DNA of 24,809 nt from Rhodoferax sp. UBA6134 (GTDB lineage: Bacteria > Pseudomonadota > Gammaproteobacteria > Burkholderiales > Burkholderiaceae_C): contig DIVK01000049.1 of NCBI GenBank assembly GCA_002422455.1, positions 2,570 through 27,378 on the forward strand. Direction: 5' to 3'. Position 1 is the first letter of the stretch; the number at the start of each line of letters is the position of its first letter. Made by a program: the position numbers and the translations under genes. The notes beneath the pieces are model-generated. The model ran no database searches and was not told the DNA's origin. It was given only the letters and a program-made list of their open reading frames with translations. This document shows positions 21,781 through 24,809 of the stretch, in pieces.

Positions 21781-24459
21781 CTACAGCACTTGCGTCACCA
21801 GCTTGAGGTCCGGGTCCGGTACAAACCATTTGACCGTGAAGCCCAGCTTTTTCATCAGCTTGAGCATGCCGGCGTTATTGGCCAATACCAGACCCTCGAT
21901 CTCGGTCAAACCTTTTTCGCGGGCGAAATCCATGATGGCCAGCATCAGGCGCGAGCCCAGACCCTGACCTTTGAATTCGTCCGCAACCACCAGCGAGAAC
22001 TCGCAGCTGGTGCGGTCCGGGTTGGTGATGTAGCGCGACACGCCCACGATGCGCGGCACCTCGGTTGCCTCACCGTCAGCCCCGACACACCGCTCCCGGA
22101 TGACGGCGACCAGCGCCATCTCGCGGTCATAGTCGATCAGCGTGAAGCGCGCCAGCAAACTGACGGGCAGCTCCTGCATGCTGGAGACGAAACGGAAGTA
22201 GCGGCTCTCGGGCGACAGACGGCGCACGAAATCCTGCAGCATGGTGGCGTCATCCGGGTGAACCGGTCGCACCGTGTATTCACCACCGCCCGGCAAGGGC
22301 CACAATTGCTCGTACTGTGACGGATAGGGCAGGATCGCCAGGTGGCTGTAGTTGCGCACCGAGGGCGGCGTGTTGTCGACCACGATGCGCGCGTCCACCG
22401 CCACCGCGCCGGACTCGTCCACCAGGATGGGATTGATGTCCATCTCGCGCAGTTGCGGCAGCTCGCACACCATTTCCGACACGCGCAGCAGCACCTGCTC
22501 CAGCGCCTCCAGATGAACCGGCGCCGCGCCGCGCCACTCACCCAGCGTTTCGGCCACACGGGCGCGCTCGATCAGGCGGCGCGCCAGAAACTGGTTCAAC
22601 GGCGGCAGCTCCATGGCGCGGTCATTCATCAGCTCGATCATGGTGCCGCCAGCACCGAACGCAATCACCGGACCGAACGGATCATCGGTGACCAGCCCGA
22701 TATAGATTTCACGCCCGCGTTTCTGGCTGGACATGTTCTGCACGGTAACGCCGTTGATGCGTGCACCGGGCTGCAATCTGGCCACGACCTGGAGCATGTC
22801 GTTGTAACTGTCGCGCACGCCGACAGCGCTGTAGATGTTGAGTGCCACGCCCTGCACGTCGGACTTGTGGCTGATGTCGGGCGAGTCGATCTTGAGCGCC
22901 ACGGGAAAGCCCAGTTGGGTCGCGATCATGACGGCTTCGGTGACGCTGCGCGCCAGAATGGTCCGGGTCACAGGAATGTGAAATGCCGCCAGCAGCGCCT
23001 TGGACTCCATTTCGGTGAGCACCTTGCGGCGTTCGGCCAGCACGCTCTCGATCAGCATGCGCGCGCCCTCCACGTCGGGCTTGGCCAGCTCGGACAGGGG
23101 TGGCGGCGTCTGCTGCAACAACTGCTGGTTTTGGTAGAAGGCCGCGATATTGCCAAACGCGCCCACAGCCGCTTCCGGCGTGCGAAAAGTCGGTATGGCC
23201 GCCTCGTTCAGCATGAGCCGTGCCGCGCCCACGGTGGCGTCGCCCATCAGACATGTCAGCAGGGGTTTGCCCAGTTTCGGGTTGGCGGCCACCAGCGCGG
23301 CGGCGACGGCGGCGCTGTCGGTACCGACCTTGGGAGAATAAATCACCAATACGCCATCGATCTGGGACGCCTTGCCCGCCGCTTCAATCGCCACCCGGAA
23401 GTGATCGGCGTTGGCATCCTCCGAGAGATCAATCAGGTCGCACAGCGAAGCCAGCGGCGGCAGTTGCGGCTGCAGGGTTTGCGCCTGCCCGGTGCTGAGG
23501 CAGCCCAATTGCAGATTGATTTCACTGATCCAGTCGGCCGCCAGCACGCCCGGGCCGCCGCCGTTGGTCACAATCGCCAGCCGGCGCCCAACCGGCCGGT
23601 AACGAGACGCCAGACATTTGGCCGCGGAGAACAGGGCCACAAACGAGCGCACCCGCACCGCACCGGCGCGGCGCAAGGCGGCGTCAAACGCATCGTCGCT
23701 GCCGACGATGGCGCCCGAATGGGTGAGCGCGGCCCGGTTGCCCGCCGGTTTACGCCCGGCCTTGAGCACCACCACCGGCTTGGCGTTGGCAGCCGCGCGC
23801 AAGGCGCTCATGAAACGGCGCGCGTTGCTGATGCCCTCCAGGTAGACCACGATGCTGTGGGTCTTCTCATCAGTGGCCAGAAAATCCAGCACCTGCGCCA
23901 TGTCCACGGCGGTATTGGGCCCCAGCGACACCACTGTGGAAAAACCCACCGCATTCTTTTGTGCCCAGTCGAGGATGGACGCCGTCAGGGCGCCCGACTG
24001 CGAAACCAGCGCCAGGGGGCCCGGCGCGGCCAGGGCACCCGCCACGCTGGCGTTGAGCTGAAGGGCCGGACGCTGAAAACCCAGGCAATTCGGCCCCAGC
24101 AGATGCACGCCGTCACGCCGCGCAATTTTGTGCCACTCGGCGGCCAGGGTGGCGTCGGTGCCACTGGAAATCACCAGCGCCGCACGGCACTTGATGCGCC
24201 CGGCAATTTCCAGCGCCGCAGCCACTTCCTGCGCCGGCACGGCAATCACCGCCAGATCAGCATGGGTGTCGGCCAGGTCGGCCAGCGTGCCACTGGTATG
24301 CACGTCCAAAAACGTCAGGGTGCCACTGAAACTCTGGGCCAGCAGGGCACGGTGCAGCGCCTGTGCCTGCGCGGTCTGCGAACCCGGATCATCGACCTTG
24401 CCGGCAAACACGACGATCGAGTCCGGCGAAAAAAGAGGCGTGAGAAAGTGCTTGTCCAT
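21781..24459 (-). CDS. pat: Pat/PatZ-type protein lysine acetyltransferase (NDP-forming acyl-CoA-synthetase-like body plus GNAT domain)
   Basis: Proteins of this kind acetylate a lysine of acetyl-CoA synthetase and other enzymes, turning them off. The 892 residues begin with a CoA-binding domain (about 1-130, ending GPNCLGF at 122-128), then succinyl-CoA-ligase-like domains with the phosphohistidine-type loop ALTHSGAIVGSD (His247). An ATP-grasp domain follows (about 470-690; FPVALKIDSPDISHKSDVQG is typical). A GNAT domain (about 725-892) has the acetyl-CoA loop KGQGLGSRL near 830-838. The domain order is that of enteric PatZ (YfiQ). The ATG at 24459 has GGAG 5 nt upstream. Whether the synthetase half is active cannot be told from sequence; in characterised Pat proteins it is regulatory. 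The gene stands alone, divergent from dinB. Confidence 0.9.
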   Translation of the reverse strand: MDKHFLTPLFSPDSIVVFAGKVDDPGSQTAQAQALHRALLAQSFSGTLTFLDVHTSGTLADLADTHADLAVIAVPAQEVAAALEIAGRIKCRAALVISSGTDATLAAEWHKIARRDGVHLLGPNCLGFQRPALQLNASVAGALAAPGPLALVSQSGALTASILDWAQKNAVGFSTVVSLGPNTAVDMAQVLDFLATDEKTHSIVVYLEGISNARRFMSALRAAANAKPVVVLKAGRKPAGNRAALTHSGAIVGSDDAFDAALRRAGAVRVRSFVALFSAAKCLASRYRPVGRRLAIVTNGGGPGVLAADWISEINLQLGCLSTGQAQTLQPQLPPLASLCDLIDLSEDANADHFRVAIEAAGKASQIDGVLVIYSPKVGTDSAAVAAALVAANPKLGKPLLTCLMGDATVGAARLMLNEAAIPTFRTPEAAVGAFGNIAAFYQNQQLLQQTPPPLSELAKPDVEGARMLIESVLAERRKVLTEMESKALLAAFHIPVTRTILARSVTEAVMIATQLGFPVALKIDSPDISHKSDVQGVALNIYSAVGVRDSYNDMLQVVARLQPGARINGVTVQNMSSQKRGREIYIGLVTDDPFGPVIAFGAGGTMIELMNDRAMELPPLNQFLARRLIERARVAETLGEWRGAAPVHLEALEQVLLRVSEMVCELPQLREMDINPILVDESGAVAVDARIVVDNTPPSVRNYSHLAILPYPSQYEQLWPLPGGGEYTVRPVHPDDATMLQDFVRRLSPESRYFRFVSSMQELPVSLLARFTLIDYDREMALVAVIRERCVGADGEATEVPRIVGVSRYITNPDRTSCEFSLVVADEFKGQGLGSRLMLAIMDFAREKGLTEIEGLVLANNAGMLKLMKKLGFTVKWFVPDPDLKLVTQVL

Positions 24460-24561
24460 ACGGGCTCCAATTGGCGAAGTCGTCGCAAAAGCGCAGCTTA
24501 ACCGGTCTGACCCTCAGTTTTGCAAACTCACCGCCGTCCCCGTTCGCGTTATTCTCATGCC

Positions 24562-24809
24562 ATGACACGCCGCATCGCCCACCTTGACATGGACGCCTTT
24601 TATGCGTCGGTCGAACTGCTGCGCTACCCGCAGCTCAAAGGTTTGCCGGTGGTGATTGGCGGCAGGCGGCGCCCCGACGACGAAACGCTGCGCCAGATGG
24701 CGCAGCATCATGCGCTCGGCCGCATTCCGCTGGAAGCATTTCCCCGCCTCAAAGACTACACCGGCCGCGGCGTGATCACCACCGCCACCTATGCGGCGCG
24801 CCAGTTTGG
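24562..24809 (+). CDS. dinB: Y-family DNA polymerase, DinB/Pol IV-like (5' end, cut by right window edge)
   Basis: Translated by hand, the first 82 codons read MTRRIAHLDMDAFYASVELL, with the metal-binding LDMDAFYASVE motif of Y-family polymerases (error-prone translesion synthesis), followed by GLPVVIGG and later RGVITTATYAARQF. In E. coli Pol IV the last two motifs are almost adjacent; here about 34 residues lie between them (RRRPDDETL to KDYTG). The catalytic later motifs are outside the window. The ATG at 24562 is the first in-frame start that keeps the usual N-terminus; an ATG at 24556 meets a stop two codons on. No Shine-Dalgarno or LexA-box (CTG-N10-CAG) is visible in the 102 bases upstream; a short palindrome, AGTTT-TGC-AAACT, is at 24516-24528. 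Confidence 0.92.
   Translation, partial: MTRRIAHLDMDAFYASVELLRYPQLKGLPVVIGGRRRPDDETLRQMAQHHALGRIPLEAFPRLKDYTGRGVITTATYAARQF

Noticed and set aside
22342..24501. 719-codon open frame opposite the Pat-like gene
   Set aside because: The composition is Arg/His/Gln-rich with no recognisable motif, and it is fully antisense to a gene with clear CoA-ligase and GNAT motifs.
24460..24561. LexA (SOS) box in front of dinB
   Set aside because: No CTG-N10-CAG match was found; CTGACCCTCAG has too short a spacer.
1..24809. Mobile elements, prophage genes, CRISPR arrays, tRNA or rRNA genes
   Set aside because: No transposase, integrase, repeat-spacer pattern or RNA gene signature was recognised by reading both strands and the open frames.

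Overview
The window is a chromosomal stretch of a high-GC betaproteobacterium, most likely Burkholderiales/Comamonadaceae (Rhodoferax- or Polaromonas-like). This rests on gene content and order, on protein character such as the PyrX-type dihydroorotase homologue and the rubredoxin-pilG linkage, and on dense coding with short gaps. I inferred the lineage from gene families and ran no search. No insertion sequences, tRNA or rRNA genes, CRISPR arrays or phage genes were seen. No stretch longer than 300 bases lacks a gene; the largest gap is about 170 bases (969-1137).

Layout from left to right. (1) The 5' part of queC (7-cyano-7-deazaguanine synthase, minus strand, cut by the window edge) and an unrecognised 164-residue Pro/Ala-rich protein. 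(2) A divergent iron(III) ABC transporter pair: the fused permease fbpB (minus) and the ATPase fbpC (plus). They are separated by 36 bp holding a Fur-box-like AT-rich site. No periplasmic binding protein gene lies beside them. (3) A tightly packed minus-strand operon, yqgE-ruvX-pyrR-pyrB-pyrX-plsC, whose junctions are overlaps or gaps of 1-3 nt. Its pyrX encodes a dihydroorotase homologue that has lost its metal-binding histidines, so it is probably a structural partner of PyrB. (4) phrB, a CPD photolyase on the plus strand, starting only 21 bp from the yqgE start. (5) A minus-strand twitching-motility chemosensory cluster, pilG-pilH-pilI-pilJ-chpA. The multi-phosphotransfer hybrid kinase ChpA is about 1,790 residues. 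Rubredoxin lies immediately upstream of pilG. (6) A plus-strand pair: a divergent ThiD-like kinase overlapping hemL (glutamate-1-semialdehyde aminomutase). (7) A large Pat/PatZ-type protein lysine acetyltransferase (acyl-CoA-synthetase-like body plus C-terminal GNAT) on the minus strand. (8) The 5' end of a Y-family DNA polymerase (dinB-like), cut by the right edge.

How the genes work together. The pyr block supplies aspartate transcarbamoylase (PyrB with an inactive PyrX) and a PyrR homologue, and is co-transcribed with the housekeeping genes ruvX and yqgE and a phospholipid acyltransferase. The Pil-Chp block forms one signalling pathway: PilJ senses, PilI couples, ChpA phosphorylates and PilG/PilH respond, controlling type IV pili. 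No methyltransferase or methylesterase adaptation genes are in the window. The permease/ATPase pair is probably iron-repressed.

Most of the window is conventional core genome. The items most worth a second look are the dead dihydroorotase PyrX, the ThiD-like kinase with an altered substrate pocket, possible leaderless or overlapping promoters in two very short divergent gaps, the N-terminal extension of PilJ, the ChpA phosphotransfer-domain layout, and small palindromes or tandem repeats in the rubredoxin/thiD divergent region. I found no clear previously undescribed system.
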